Part shown: positions 1 through 8,465 of the stretch, in pieces
How the letters are laid out: each line of letters opens with the position of its first letter
How positions within the stretch are numbered: position 1 is the first letter of the stretch
Source of the DNA: Rhodanobacter sp. T12-5
Lineage (GTDB): Bacteria > Pseudomonadota > Gammaproteobacteria > Xanthomonadales > Rhodanobacteraceae
Assembly: GCF_008329435.1 (NCBI RefSeq)
Contig: NZ_NPKN01000001.1
Location: 620,001-684,000 of the forward strand
Direction: 5' to 3'
Length of the DNA: 64,000 bases
Notes under the pieces: model-generated
Seen by the model: only the letters and a program-made list of their open reading frames with translations
The model's database searches: none
Told to the model about the DNA's origin: nothing
Program-made: the position numbers and the translations under genes

Positions 1-373
1 GCAGCCCGAACAGCGAAGCGGTGTAGCTGGCGAAGATCGTCGCCACCGCAGCGCTGGAGCCGGAGTAGATCACCAGCAGCATGGTCCAGCCGAACAGGAA
101 ACCGGCCAGCGGCCCGAATGCCTCGCGCAGGTAGACGTAGGTACCGCCGGCATGCGGCCGGCGCGCGCCGAGTTCGGCGAAGCACAGCGCGCCGATCAAC
201 GTCAGTACCCCGGCGCCGACCCACAGCAACAGCAGCGACAGCCCTGATTCGGTGCGCTGCGCGACGATGCCCGGGTTGAGGAAGATGCCGCCGCCGATGA
301 TCCCGCCCACCACCACCAGCGCGGCATCCCACGGGCGCAGGCTGCGCACATAACCGGACGGATTGTCATTCAT
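1..373 (-). CDS. APC-family amino acid permease, N-terminal part (cut by window edge)
   Basis: The first 124 codons of an inner-membrane amino acid/polyamine/organocation permease are visible. The protein begins MNDNPSGYVRSLRPWDAALV and runs into a glycine-rich first helix with the motif VGGIIGGGIFLNPG, which is the substrate-binding unwound segment of TM1 in this family. A second helix carries ALCFAELGARRPHAGGTYVY, the conserved TM2-loop motif (E-x-G-x-x-P-x-x-G-G-x-Y). The ATG at 373 gives the normal short cytoplasmic tail; a second ATG two codons downstream gives almost the same protein. The C-terminal two thirds lie outside the window, so the substrate cannot be inferred. Confidence 0.9.
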   Translation of the reverse strand, partial: MNDNPSGYVRSLRPWDAALVVVGGIIGGGIFLNPGIVAQRTESGLSLLLLWVGAGVLTLIGALCFAELGARRPHAGGTYVYLREAFGPLAGFLFGWTMLLVIYSGSSAAVATIFASYTASLFGL

Positions 374-442
374 GCGGTGGCTCACCAGTGGCGGGACGCG
401 CAGCATGGCCGTCGGCGTGCGTGCGGGCAAGCCTGGCGTGTA

Positions 443-1321
443 TCAGTCCAGCTGAAGCTCGCCGCGAATGCCCATGGCGCAGGCCCCGCCGATGCTGATG
501 GCGCCGGTTGCGGCATCGCGCGTCACCTCGACGCAGCCGTCGCGACCCACCTCGCGCCCCTGGCTCGCGCGGTAGCGCAGGCCATAGCCGGCAGGGTCGC
601 CGGCATCGGCCAGAAAGGCCATGATCGCGGCGTTGGCGCTGCCGGTGACGGGATCTTCGGGAATGCCATCGGCCGGGCAGAACGCACGCACGGCCATCGC
701 CGCGGCGCCCGCGGGCTCGCGACCGAACACGCTGATGCCGATCGCACCGATGGCCTGGCTGATCGCGGCGATCAGCGTCAGATCGGGTTGCAACTGGCGC
801 ACGTCCGCCGCGTCGTGCAGGTCGCAGACGAGCCAGCGTGGCCCATTGTCGACCAGCCGCATCCGCATCTGCGCCGGATCGACCCGCAAGGCCTGCGCCA
901 CCCGGGCAGCTTCGCTCGCGTCGGGCGTGTGCAGGCGGGCAGGTGGCGCCTGCACATGGATGATCCGTTCACTGCCGCCGCCCTCGATGCGCACGGGCAA
1001 CAGCCCGGCGGCGCACTCCTGCACCAGTTCGCATTTGCCGGATGCCACCAGCGCGGATTCGATCGCCGCATACGCGCTGCCCACGCTGGGGTGGCCGGCG
1101 AAAGGCAGTTCCTGGCGCGGGGTGAAAATGCGCACCCGATAGTCGGCATCGATGCGGGTGGGTGGCAACAGGAAGGTCGTTTCGGAGAGATTGGTCCAGC
1201 GCGCGAACGCCTGCATCGTGAGGTCGTCCAGGCCGTCACCGTCGATCACCACGGCCAGCGGGTTGCCCAGCAGCGGTCGGTCGGAGAACACGTCGAGCTG
1301 CATGAAACGGCGAGTGCGCAT
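443..1321 (-). CDS. PhzF-family isomerase/epimerase
   Basis: A 292-residue cytoplasmic protein of the PhzF family, which shares the diaminopimelate epimerase fold. The hallmarks are all present: the catalytic glutamate in NLSETTFLL (about residue 47), the LPFAGHPSVGSA loop that binds the substrate carboxylate, and the second-half motif EDPVTGSANAAI. Length matches the family (about 280-300). No other phenazine gene is nearby, so this is more likely one of the common stand-alone PhzF paralogues whose physiological substrate is unknown than a phenazine enzyme. An internal ATG at codon 7 (MQLDVFSDRP) is an alternative start and matches the usual beginning of the family. Confidence 0.9.
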   Translation of the reverse strand: MRTRRFMQLDVFSDRPLLGNPLAVVIDGDGLDDLTMQAFARWTNLSETTFLLPPTRIDADYRVRIFTPRQELPFAGHPSVGSAYAAIESALVASGKCELVQECAAGLLPVRIEGGGSERIIHVQAPPARLHTPDASEAARVAQALRVDPAQMRMRLVDNGPRWLVCDLHDAADVRQLQPDLTLIAAISQAIGAIGISVFGREPAGAAAMAVRAFCPADGIPEDPVTGSANAAIMAFLADAGDPAGYGLRYRASQGREVGRDGCVEVTRDAATGAISIGGACAMGIRGELQLD

Positions 1322-1436
1322 GGCGATTCCGGCGGGTCAATTGCTCCACGATGCCAGCCGGCGGCGCGCGTCACAAGCGAAGGCGACCGGGCGGTGCGCG
1401 CACGCCCGGCTGCGGCAAGAGGGGAGCCGGCAAGCA

Positions 1437-1466
1437 GGAAGCCGACACCTTGCGGCGTCGGCTTCC
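1437..1466. terminator. Hairpin downstream of the S53 protease gene
   Basis: A perfect 10-bp stem (GGAAGCCGAC paired with GTCGGCTTCC) around a 10-base loop lies just past the stop codon of the minus-strand protease gene and before the start of the PhzF gene. It lacks a clear T tract on either strand, so it may be a weak terminator or an mRNA 3'-end stabiliser. Confidence 0.4.
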
Positions 1467-1489
1467 ACCTGGCGCACCCGCGCGGGTGG

Positions 1490-3385
1490 TCAGAACACGC
1501 TGAGGAACAGCGCCATGTTGCTCACGTTGAGCGTGCCGATACCTGCGCCAGGCTCGTATCCGGAGCGGCCGTCGTAGAACCAGTTGTCGCCCGCACGTAT
1601 GTCATTGAAGGCGGAGAACGGGCCGTAGCCGAAGATGTTCTGCAGTGCATAGACCTGCGGATTCCAGAGCCCGACGCGTCCGCGTGTCGCCTGCTTCAGC
1701 AAGGCGCTGATGCCATTGAGTTGCGGTGCGACGAAACTGGTGCCGCCGAGGAATGTCTGCAGGCCGGGACCGTCCAGCGACGAGACGTAGCTGTAGCCGG
1801 TCTCCGGGTCCGCGTTCAACGAAATGTCCGGGACGTTGCGGCCGTGATAGTTCGCCCGCAGCGTGTAATTGATGTCGAACGGCGGGAAAAGCAAAGTCTG
1901 ATGCTTCTCGCTCTTGCGCATGCCGGCGGTGAAGTGCTGATAGCGTGGCTCCGGCCAGAACACGCTCACGCCGCCGCCACCGCCGACCGAGAACAAGCCG
2001 AGGTCCACGCCGAAGTTGGTCTGGAAGTAATCGTCGATGTAGTCCCAGCCCCAGACGCTCTCCCGAGTGATCGATTCCGTCGGTCCGCCGCTGAAACTGT
2101 AGGAGTACGGCACGGTGGTGCCGCCAGCGCTGGTGATGAAGGGATCCGAAGCCGGGGCGTCGACGCTGAGCGGCGGCGGCACGGGATCGGTAAGCGAACC
2201 GCCCAGGCCGCGCACGGTGTCATAGGCGCCCGAGTCACCCGAGGCGGCGAACAGCGAGATGCCCTGCGCCGCCGCTTCCAGGAAGACCTGGTGGAAGGCG
2301 CGCAGCTCATCGGTGAAATCCGTGCCGCCGTTGAGTTGCGGGAAGTAGAAGATTTCCGGCGAGCCCCAGCTCACCGACAAGCTGTCGACCTTGTTGTCGG
2401 ACACGGCCTCGTTGAACACGTCGAAGAAGCCGGCGTCGGTGTTCGGCGCGTCGTACACGATGATGTCCGCCCATGGCGCCAGGCCACCGGACTGTTCGAC
2501 ATCGAGCGAGGTCTCGCCCGAACCGGCCGGGCCGCTGAGCGGGCCGCCGCCGTCCACATGCACCTGGGTGATGCGATGGGGCTTCACGTTCAGGCCGATC
2601 GCGCTCCAGTAGGCATAGGCATCGTCCGGCAGGAAGTTGGCCAGCGTGGCGATGCCGATCGTCGAGCCTCGCCCGTTCACGCCGGCGTGATACAGCGGAT
2701 TGATGTTGTAGCGATTGGCCACGTCGCCGACGGTGAATTCGCCGGGTGTGCAGGTCGCCGTGGGATTGCCCTTGCAGGGAGTGGCGGCAGGTGCCGCGCC
2801 CCGGGCCAGCGCATTGGCGCGACCTGGCTGCGGCGGAAGTACCGCGTTGACTCGATGCGAGCGGTAGCGCGCTTCGCTGCTCAGGCCCGAGGCCACCACC
2901 AGCGTTCCGGAAAGTGCAGCAGGCACCGTGGGCGTGACGTTGGGTTGATGGAAAGTCGAGCCGTCGCTGGCGCGGTAATCGTGGATGGCCGTATGGAAGG
3001 CCGTGTTGAATTGTCCGATCGTGCCGCGGACCTTGATCGCCAGGTGGTTGGGCAGAAGCTCGACTTGCGTGAGGCCTTGCTGTTTCACGAAGGCCTGCAC
3101 GCGGCTGATCTGGCTCTTGCTGGCGCCATAGCGATCGGCAAACTCCGCCGTGGTGAGAAAGCGATGGAACGAGCGATTGCCCGGGGTGACCGTGCTGTAG
3201 ACGTAATTCTCGAGCGCGGCCTGATTCTGCAGCCCGAGCACGAGGGTAACGTTCACGGTCTGGGCCGGATTGCTTGCGCCGAGATCGACGGGGCTGCCAT
3301 CAGCAGCGAAACTGACCGTGGCAACTCCGCACAGCAACAGTGCCACGGAAGTCGCGAGTGCCTTGCGATGCAAGTTCTTGAGCAT
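1490..3385 (-). CDS. Secreted S53-family (sedolisin/pseudomonalisin-like) serine-carboxyl protease
   Basis: A 631-residue exported protease. A signal peptide (MLKNLHRKALATSVALLLCG, cleavage near SFA-AD) is followed by an activation prodomain up to about residue 230. The catalytic domain holds Glu and Asp in GETSLDVE (about residues 291 and 295), the oxyanion Asp in ASGDSGA (about 382) and the nucleophile Ser in GGTSFVAPQ (about 550). A C-terminal FNDIRAGDN segment fits the calcium site. Members act on peptides at acidic pH outside the cell. The ATG at 3385 was chosen because a GGAG ribosome site lies upstream and it begins the signal peptide; longer in-frame readings (to 3805) run into the promoter region and the divergent fumarase gene. 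Confidence 0.93.
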   Translation of the reverse strand: MLKNLHRKALATSVALLLCGVATVSFAADGSPVDLGASNPAQTVNVTLVLGLQNQAALENYVYSTVTPGNRSFHRFLTTAEFADRYGASKSQISRVQAFVKQQGLTQVELLPNHLAIKVRGTIGQFNTAFHTAIHDYRASDGSTFHQPNVTPTVPAALSGTLVVASGLSSEARYRSHRVNAVLPPQPGRANALARGAAPAATPCKGNPTATCTPGEFTVGDVANRYNINPLYHAGVNGRGSTIGIATLANFLPDDAYAYWSAIGLNVKPHRITQVHVDGGGPLSGPAGSGETSLDVEQSGGLAPWADIIVYDAPNTDAGFFDVFNEAVSDNKVDSLSVSWGSPEIFYFPQLNGGTDFTDELRAFHQVFLEAAAQGISLFAASGDSGAYDTVRGLGGSLTDPVPPPLSVDAPASDPFITSAGGTTVPYSYSFSGGPTESITRESVWGWDYIDDYFQTNFGVDLGLFSVGGGGGVSVFWPEPRYQHFTAGMRKSEKHQTLLFPPFDINYTLRANYHGRNVPDISLNADPETGYSYVSSLDGPGLQTFLGGTSFVAPQLNGISALLKQATRGRVGLWNPQVYALQNIFGYGPFSAFNDIRAGDNWFYDGRSGYEPGAGIGTLNVSNMALFLSVF

Positions 3386-3746
3386 GTCCGATTCTCCAGG
3401 GTGGAAGCGGCCGCCGTTCGTGCGGCAGGCCATGAGATGAGTCATTAGGTCAAATCGATCCCCGACACCCAGGTGCGGCCCCCTGAAGACACTCCACTCC
3501 TGGTCGGGCCAGACTAGTCCCGTGCAGCGGCGCTTGGAAGCGGGAAAACGTGAAGGTATTGCGAAGCCGCCCGATGCGCGGATAGCCGCGCTGGAATGGC
3601 AATCCGTGCTGGCATGGTCATGGTGGGAACGCAGGGCCAGAGGTCCGGGCGGCCTTCGGCTGCCATCCGGTTTGCGGCACAATAAGAGGGTTGTGCGTCG
3701 CGGACTCGTTTGCGGCGTCGTCATTTCCCCCGAGTCGAAGCCGCCC
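3386..3746. promoter_or_regulatory. Divergent intergenic region between protease and fumarase genes
   Basis: This 361-bp stretch separates two divergently transcribed genes and must hold both promoters. An AT-richer patch, CACAATAAGAGG (near 3678), is a possible -10 region for the fumarase gene, but no convincing -35 box is visible. Nothing coding is supported. Confidence 0.4.
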
Positions 3747-5264
3747 ATGCCCGCCATCAAGCAAGCCGACCTGATCCAGTCCGTCGCCGACGCACTGCAG
3801 TACATCAGCTATTACCACCCGGTCGATTACATCAAGGCCCTCGCCGCCGCGTACGAGCGCGAGGAGTCGCCCGCCGCGAAGGATGCGATGGCGCAGATCC
3901 TGATCAACTCGCGCATGGCCGCCGAAGGCCACCGGCCGCTGTGCCAGGACACCGGCATCGTCACCGTGTTCCTCAAGGTGGGCATGAACGTGCGCTGGGA
4001 CGACGCCACCATGGCTCTGGAAGACATGGCCAACGAAGGCGTGCGCCGCGCGTACATGGACCCGGACAACAAGCTGCGCGCCAGCGTGCTGGCCGACCCG
4101 GCCGGCAAGCGCATCAACACGAAGGACAACACGCCGTCGGTAGTCAACATGTCGATCGTGCCGGGCGACACCGTCGAGGTGATCGTGGCGGCCAAGGGCG
4201 GCGGCTCCGAGGCGAAATCGAAATTCGTCATGCTCAACCCATCCGACTCGATCGTCGACTGGGTGCTCAAGACCGTGCCCACCATGGGCGCCGGCTGGTG
4301 CCCGCCGGGCATGCTCGGCATCGGCATCGGTGGCACCGCCGAGAAGGCGATGCTGATGGCGAAGGAAGCGCTGATGGAGTCGATCGACATCCAGGAACTG
4401 ATCGCGCGTGGCCCATCCAATCGTTGCGAGGAGCTGCGCATCGAGCTGTACGAGAAGGTCAACGCGCTGGGCATCGGCGCGCAGGGGCTGGGCGGGCTGA
4501 CCACCGTGCTCGACGTCAAGGTCAGGGATTTCCCCACCCACGCGGCGAACCTGCCGGTGGCGATGATTCCCAACTGCGCCGCCACCCGCCACGCGCACTT
4601 CGTGCTCGACGGCTCCGGCCCGGTGATGCTCGATCCGCCGTCGCTGGAAGACTGGCCCAAGCTCACCTACGACGCATCGAAGGGCCGCCGGGTGAACCTC
4701 GACACGGTGACGCGCGAGGACGTGGCCAGCTGGAAACCGGGCGAGGTGCTGCTGCTCAACGGCAAGCTGCTCACCGGCCGCGACGCCGCGCACAAGCGCA
4801 TGGTCGGGATGCTCGACAAGGGCGAGCCGTTGCCGGTCGATTTCAACGGCCGCTTCATCTACTACGTCGGGCCGGTCGATCCGGTGCGCGAGGAAGTCGT
4901 CGGCCCCGCCGGCCCCACCACCGCCACCCGCATGGACAAGTTCACCGAACAGGTACTGGCGCAGACCGGCCTGCTCGGCATGGTCGGCAAGGCCGAGCGC
5001 GGTCCCGCCGCGATCGACGCGATCAGGAAGCATCGGTCGGTGTACCTGATGGCCGTGGGCGGCGCGGCGTATCTGGTGTCCAAGGCGATCAGGGCCTCGC
5101 GCGTCGTCGGCTTTGCCGACCTGGGGATGGAAGCGATCTACGAATTCACCGTCGAAGACATGCCGGTGACCGTGGCCGTCGACTCCGGTGGTACCTCGGT
5201 GCACCAGACCGGGCCGCGGGAGTGGCAGGCGAGGATCGGGAAGATACCCGTGGTTATCCAGTGA
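3747..5264 (+). CDS. fumA: Class I (4Fe-4S) fumarate hydratase
   Basis: A 505-residue oxygen-sensitive fumarase that interconverts fumarate and L-malate in the citric acid cycle. It begins MPAIKQADLIQSVADALQYI. The cluster ligands are visible as the cysteines in LCQDTGIVTV, SNRCEELRIELYEK and PNCAATRHAH, the typical three-cysteine pattern of the N-terminal fumarase domain. The C-terminal beta domain ends with the conserved DSGGTSVH motif. Length matches FumA/FumB-type enzymes, not the FumC class. The start at 3747 follows family alignment; an open frame continues upstream but has no family sequence. The gene stands alone, divergent from the protease gene. Confidence 0.93.
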   Translation: MPAIKQADLIQSVADALQYISYYHPVDYIKALAAAYEREESPAAKDAMAQILINSRMAAEGHRPLCQDTGIVTVFLKVGMNVRWDDATMALEDMANEGVRRAYMDPDNKLRASVLADPAGKRINTKDNTPSVVNMSIVPGDTVEVIVAAKGGGSEAKSKFVMLNPSDSIVDWVLKTVPTMGAGWCPPGMLGIGIGGTAEKAMLMAKEALMESIDIQELIARGPSNRCEELRIELYEKVNALGIGAQGLGGLTTVLDVKVRDFPTHAANLPVAMIPNCAATRHAHFVLDGSGPVMLDPPSLEDWPKLTYDASKGRRVNLDTVTREDVASWKPGEVLLLNGKLLTGRDAAHKRMVGMLDKGEPLPVDFNGRFIYYVGPVDPVREEVVGPAGPTTATRMDKFTEQVLAQTGLLGMVGKAERGPAAIDAIRKHRSVYLMAVGGAAYLVSKAIRASRVVGFADLGMEAIYEFTVEDMPVTVAVDSGGTSVHQTGPREWQARIGKIPVVIQ

Positions 5265-5619
5265 AAGCAGTGCGCGCAGCGCACGCCATCGCCCCCTCCC
5301 TTTCCGAGGGGAGGATCGAGGCGGGGTAGTGCAGGATCACCGCAAAGCCCCAAAAGCGCCATGCAAAAGCTCGACAGGCGAGGCAATCTCGCTTGTCACG
5401 GCTGAAGGTCAAGGGCCGCTCCAGCCCTCCCCGTGACCGAAGGAAGTCACTTCGGGACAAGCGGGGGAGGGCCGAATCACCGGCTTCATTTTTTCGCCTG
5501 GATGGTTTCAGCCATTCAGACGTCCATACGTCCAAACGCGATACCGACAGGAACCATTTGCAATTCCAATGCCGCAGCGCAACACTGGCTCGATATCCAT
5601 CCCCTGACAGCGAACCCAC
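5265..5619. other. Non-coding stretch rich in hairpin-forming repeats
   Basis: No gene is supported in this 355-bp gap. It holds three inverted repeats: 5291-5326 (CCCCTCC facing GGGGAGG), about 5370-5391 (GACAGGCGAG facing CTCGCTTGTC, one mismatch) and 5424-5472 (GCCCTCCCCG facing CGGGGGAGGGC, with an inner CCGAAG/CTTCGG stem). The first and third resemble the C/G-rich palindromes inside the hrpA insertion further along the window. The promoter of the following fusion gene must lie in the AT-richer part around 5480-5600. Confidence 0.55.
5424..5472. repeat. Nested GC-rich palindrome
   Basis: The outer stem is GCCCTCCCCG with CGGGGGAGGGC and the inner stem CCGAAG with CTTCGG, giving a two-level hairpin typical of dispersed intergenic palindromes in this lineage. 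There is no T tract, so it is not an obvious intrinsic terminator. Confidence 0.55.
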
Positions 5620-8235
5620 GTGACCTCGCCAATCTCCGCGCCGTTGCCCCCCGACGCTCCCTGGATCGTGATGAAGTTCGGCGGCACCAGCGTCGCCACG
5701 CTGCCGCGCTGGCAGAACATCCGTGAGCTGGTCGCCAGCCGCCGCGCCGAAGGCGCGCGCGTGCTGGTCGTCGTTTCCGCGCTGACCGGCATTACCGATG
5801 CGCTGAAACAACTGTGCGGCGAGGGCGGGCAGGACAAGCGCAGGGCGGCGGCCGGCGCGATCGCGCAACGCCACTACGACTTGCTGGAGCACATGCAGCT
5901 GGCGCTGCCGGATACGCTCGGCGAGCGGCTGGGCGAGCTCGCACGGCTGGCCGAGGACGGCCCCACCGCCCGTGGCGAGCTGGCCTGGCAGGCACAGGTG
6001 CAGGCACAAGGCGAGCTGATGTCGAGCGCGCTTGGCGCGGCGTTCCTCAGCCACAGCGGCCTGCCCACGCAGTGGCTGGATGCGCGCGACTGCCTGGCGG
6101 CGGTGGCGTTGCCGAACCAGAACGAGCGCACCCGGCTGCTGTCGGCGATGGTCGAGGCGAAGCCCGATCCGGCGCTGAACGCACGCCTGGCCGCACTCGG
6201 CGAGGTGTTCATCACGCAGGGCTTCATCGCGCGCGAAACGCATGGCCGCACCGTGCTGCTCGGGCGCGGCGGCTCGGACACCTCGGCCGCGTACTTCGGC
6301 GCGCTGCTGAAGGCGCAGCGGGTGGAGATCTGGACCGACGTGGCCGGCATGTTCACCGCCAACCCGCGCCAGGTGCCGGGTGCGCGCCTGCTGCAGCGGC
6401 TGGATTACGAGGAGGCTCAGGAAATCGCCTCCACCGGTGCCAAGGTGCTGCACCCGCGCTGCCTGTCGCCGCTGCGCGAGCCGCGCGTGCCGTTGCTGAT
6501 CAAGGACACCAACCGCCCCGAACTCGACGGCACCGTGATCGGTCCGGAAGTGCGCGCGCACGCACCCAGCGTCAAGGCGATCAGCGCGCGCAAGGGCATC
6601 ACCCTGGTCTCGATGGAGTCGGTCGGCATGTGGCAGCAGGTCGGCTTCCTCGCCGACGTGTTCGCCCATTTCAAGCAGCACGGCCTGTCGGTGGACCTGA
6701 TCGGTTCGGCCGAGACCAACGTGACCGTGTCGCTCGATCCCACCGAGAACCTGCTCGACTCCGACGCGATCGCCGCGCTGGCCAGCGACCTGGCCAAGGT
6801 GTGCCGGGTGAAGGTGATCGCGCCGTGCGCGGCGATCACCCTGGTCGGCCGCGGCATGCGCTCGCTGCTGCACACGCTGTCCGGCGTGCTGGCCGAGTTC
6901 GGCCAGCTGCGCGTGCACATGATTTCGCAATCGTCGAACAACCTGAACCTCACCTTCGTGGTGGACGAGGAAGTGGTCGACGCGCTGCTGCCGCATCTGC
7001 ACGATCTGCTGATCGCCGCCGGCGCGTTGCGCACCGACGACAGCGCCTTGTTCGGCCCGAGCTGGCAGACGCTGTACGGCAGCGGTGAAACGGTGGGTGC
7101 CGTGCCGGCATGGTGGCGCCAGTCGCAGCGGCAACGCCTGCTGGAACTGGCCACCGAGACGACACCGCGCTACGTCTATCACCTGCCCACGGTGCGCCAG
7201 CAGGCGCGCGAGCTGAAATCGCTGGCGGCAGTGGACCGGCTGCACTACGCGGTGAAGGCAAACACGCATCCGGCGATTCTGCAGGCGCTGGCGGCGGAAG
7301 GTTTCGCATTCGAGTGTGTCTCGCCGGGCGAGCTGGAGGCGGTCAGCGCGATCGTGCCGGAAGCGACGCCGCTGCTGTTCACGCCGAACTTCGCGCCGCG
7401 CGAGGATTACGCGCTCGCGCTGGCCACCCGCGCCACCATCACCCTCGACGCGCTGCATCCGCTGGAGCACTGGGGCGAGCTGTTCCGTGGCCGCGAGATC
7501 GTGCTGCGGGTCGACCTGGGGCGCGGCCTCGGCCATCACGAGAAGGTGCGCACCGGAGGCAGCGCCAGCAAGTTCGGCCTGCCGCTGGATCAACTGGCCG
7601 CTTTCCTGCAACTGGCCGATACGCATGGCGTGATCGTGCGCGGCCTGCATGCGCACCTTGGGTCGGGCGTACTCGATGTCGCGCACTGGGGCGAGGTCTA
7701 CGTGCAGCTGGCCAGCCTGGCCGAGCGCATCGCCAGCGTGGTACTGCTGAACATCGGCGGCGGCCTCGGCGTGCCGGCGCATCCGGGCGAGGCGGCGCTG
7801 GACGTCGCTGAACTCGACCGCGTCCTGAACGAGGTCAAGGCCGTTTATCCGCAGTATCAATTGTGGATGGAGCCGGGCCGTTACCTCGTTGCCGACGCCG
7901 GCGTGCTGCTGGCGCGGGTCACCCAGCAGAAGCACAAGGCCGGTTTCCGCTATCTGGGCATCGACACCGGCATGAACAGCCTGATCCGCCCCGCGCTGTA
8001 CGACGCCTGGCACGAGATCGTGAATCTCGGCCGGCTCGACGAACCGGCCACCGCGCTGTACCAGGTGGTCGGCCCGATCTGCGAAAGCGGCGACGTGCTG
8101 GGCACCGACCGCCGCCTGCCCGAAGCGCAGGAAGGCGACGTGATGCTGATCGCGCAGGCCGGTGCCTACGGCAAGGTGATGTCCTCGCATTACAACCTGC
8201 GCGATGAAGCCGACGAGGTGGTGATCGACGCCTGA
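5620..8235 (+). CDS. Bifunctional aspartokinase / diaminopimelate decarboxylase
   Basis: An 871-residue fusion of the first and last enzymes of lysine biosynthesis. The N-terminal half is an aspartokinase: VMKFGGTSVATLPRW near residue 18, GRGGSDTSAA, and two ACT-type regulatory repeats (about 320-465) with SVDLIGSAETNVT. The C-terminal half (from about 500) is a PLP-dependent, fold III meso-diaminopimelate decarboxylase: the PLP lysine is K546 in YAVKANTHPA, followed by HAHLGSG, LNIGGGLG, EPGRYLVADAG and the CESGDVL active-site cysteine motif. Both halves look catalytically intact. This fusion is known from Xanthomonadales and would let lysine feedback act on one polypeptide. The ATG at 5620 matches the start of the kinase fold. 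Confidence 0.95.
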   Translation: MTSPISAPLPPDAPWIVMKFGGTSVATLPRWQNIRELVASRRAEGARVLVVVSALTGITDALKQLCGEGGQDKRRAAAGAIAQRHYDLLEHMQLALPDTLGERLGELARLAEDGPTARGELAWQAQVQAQGELMSSALGAAFLSHSGLPTQWLDARDCLAAVALPNQNERTRLLSAMVEAKPDPALNARLAALGEVFITQGFIARETHGRTVLLGRGGSDTSAAYFGALLKAQRVEIWTDVAGMFTANPRQVPGARLLQRLDYEEAQEIASTGAKVLHPRCLSPLREPRVPLLIKDTNRPELDGTVIGPEVRAHAPSVKAISARKGITLVSMESVGMWQQVGFLADVFAHFKQHGLSVDLIGSAETNVTVSLDPTENLLDSDAIAALASDLAKVCRVKVIAPCAAITLVGRGMRSLLHTLSGVLAEFGQLRVHMISQSSNNLNLTFVVDEEVVDALLPHLHDLLIAAGALRTDDSALFGPSWQTLYGSGETVGAVPAWWRQSQRQRLLELATETTPRYVYHLPTVRQQARELKSLAAVDRLHYAVKANTHPAILQALAAEGFAFECVSPGELEAVSAIVPEATPLLFTPNFAPREDYALALATRATITLDALHPLEHWGELFRGREIVLRVDLGRGLGHHEKVRTGGSASKFGLPLDQLAAFLQLADTHGVIVRGLHAHLGSGVLDVAHWGEVYVQLASLAERIASVVLLNIGGGLGVPAHPGEAALDVAELDRVLNEVKAVYPQYQLWMEPGRYLVADAGVLLARVTQQKHKAGFRYLGIDTGMNSLIRPALYDAWHEIVNLGRLDEPATALYQVVGPICESGDVLGTDRRLPEAQEGDVMLIAQAGAYGKVMSSHYNLRDEADEVVIDA

Positions 8236-8249
8236 CCTGCAGAGGACCT

Positions 8250-8317
8250 GTGGGAGCGGCTTCAGCCGCGATGCTTTTGACTTCGCCGAAGAGCATCGCG
8301 GCTGAAGCCGCTCCCAC
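8250..8317. repeat. REP-like hairpin, GTGGGAGCGGCTTCAGCCGC type
   Basis: A perfect 26-bp inverted repeat (8250-8275 with 8292-8317) lies between the lysine-fusion gene and murL. Each arm starts GTGGGAGCGGCTTCAGCC and contains a smaller internal palindrome. The same arm pattern recurs at 45912-45985, and a variant (GTAGGAGCCCG) occurs at 9825-9898 and 51624-51722. It is a dispersed repetitive extragenic palindrome family. Confidence 0.85.
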
Positions 8318-8465
8318 AAAACCAGCTACCGCGCGCCTTGTTTCTGGAACAATGGCGTATTCGCAAATATCCAGAGCATGCCCCAAGTGATGCGGTGGCC
8401 ATGGCCAGGCCAGATTCCGCAGCTTTTCCTCCACGGAAAGGCAGCAGGCACCCGGAGAGTGAAGA

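Noticed and set aside
443-1321. PhzF-like gene as part of a phenazine cluster
   Set aside because: No phzA/B/C/D/E/G-like genes are adjacent; stand-alone PhzF paralogues are common.
377-3448. Plus-strand open frame of about 1020 codons opposite the PhzF and protease genes
   Set aside because: Its residues are mostly Arg, His, Ala and Gly without any domain; it is the antisense reading of well-recognised genes in high-GC DNA.
5254-8319. Minus-strand open frame of about 1020 codons opposite the lysine-fusion gene
   Set aside because: The plus strand encodes an unambiguous two-domain enzyme here; the antisense frame has no recognisable motif or ribosome site.
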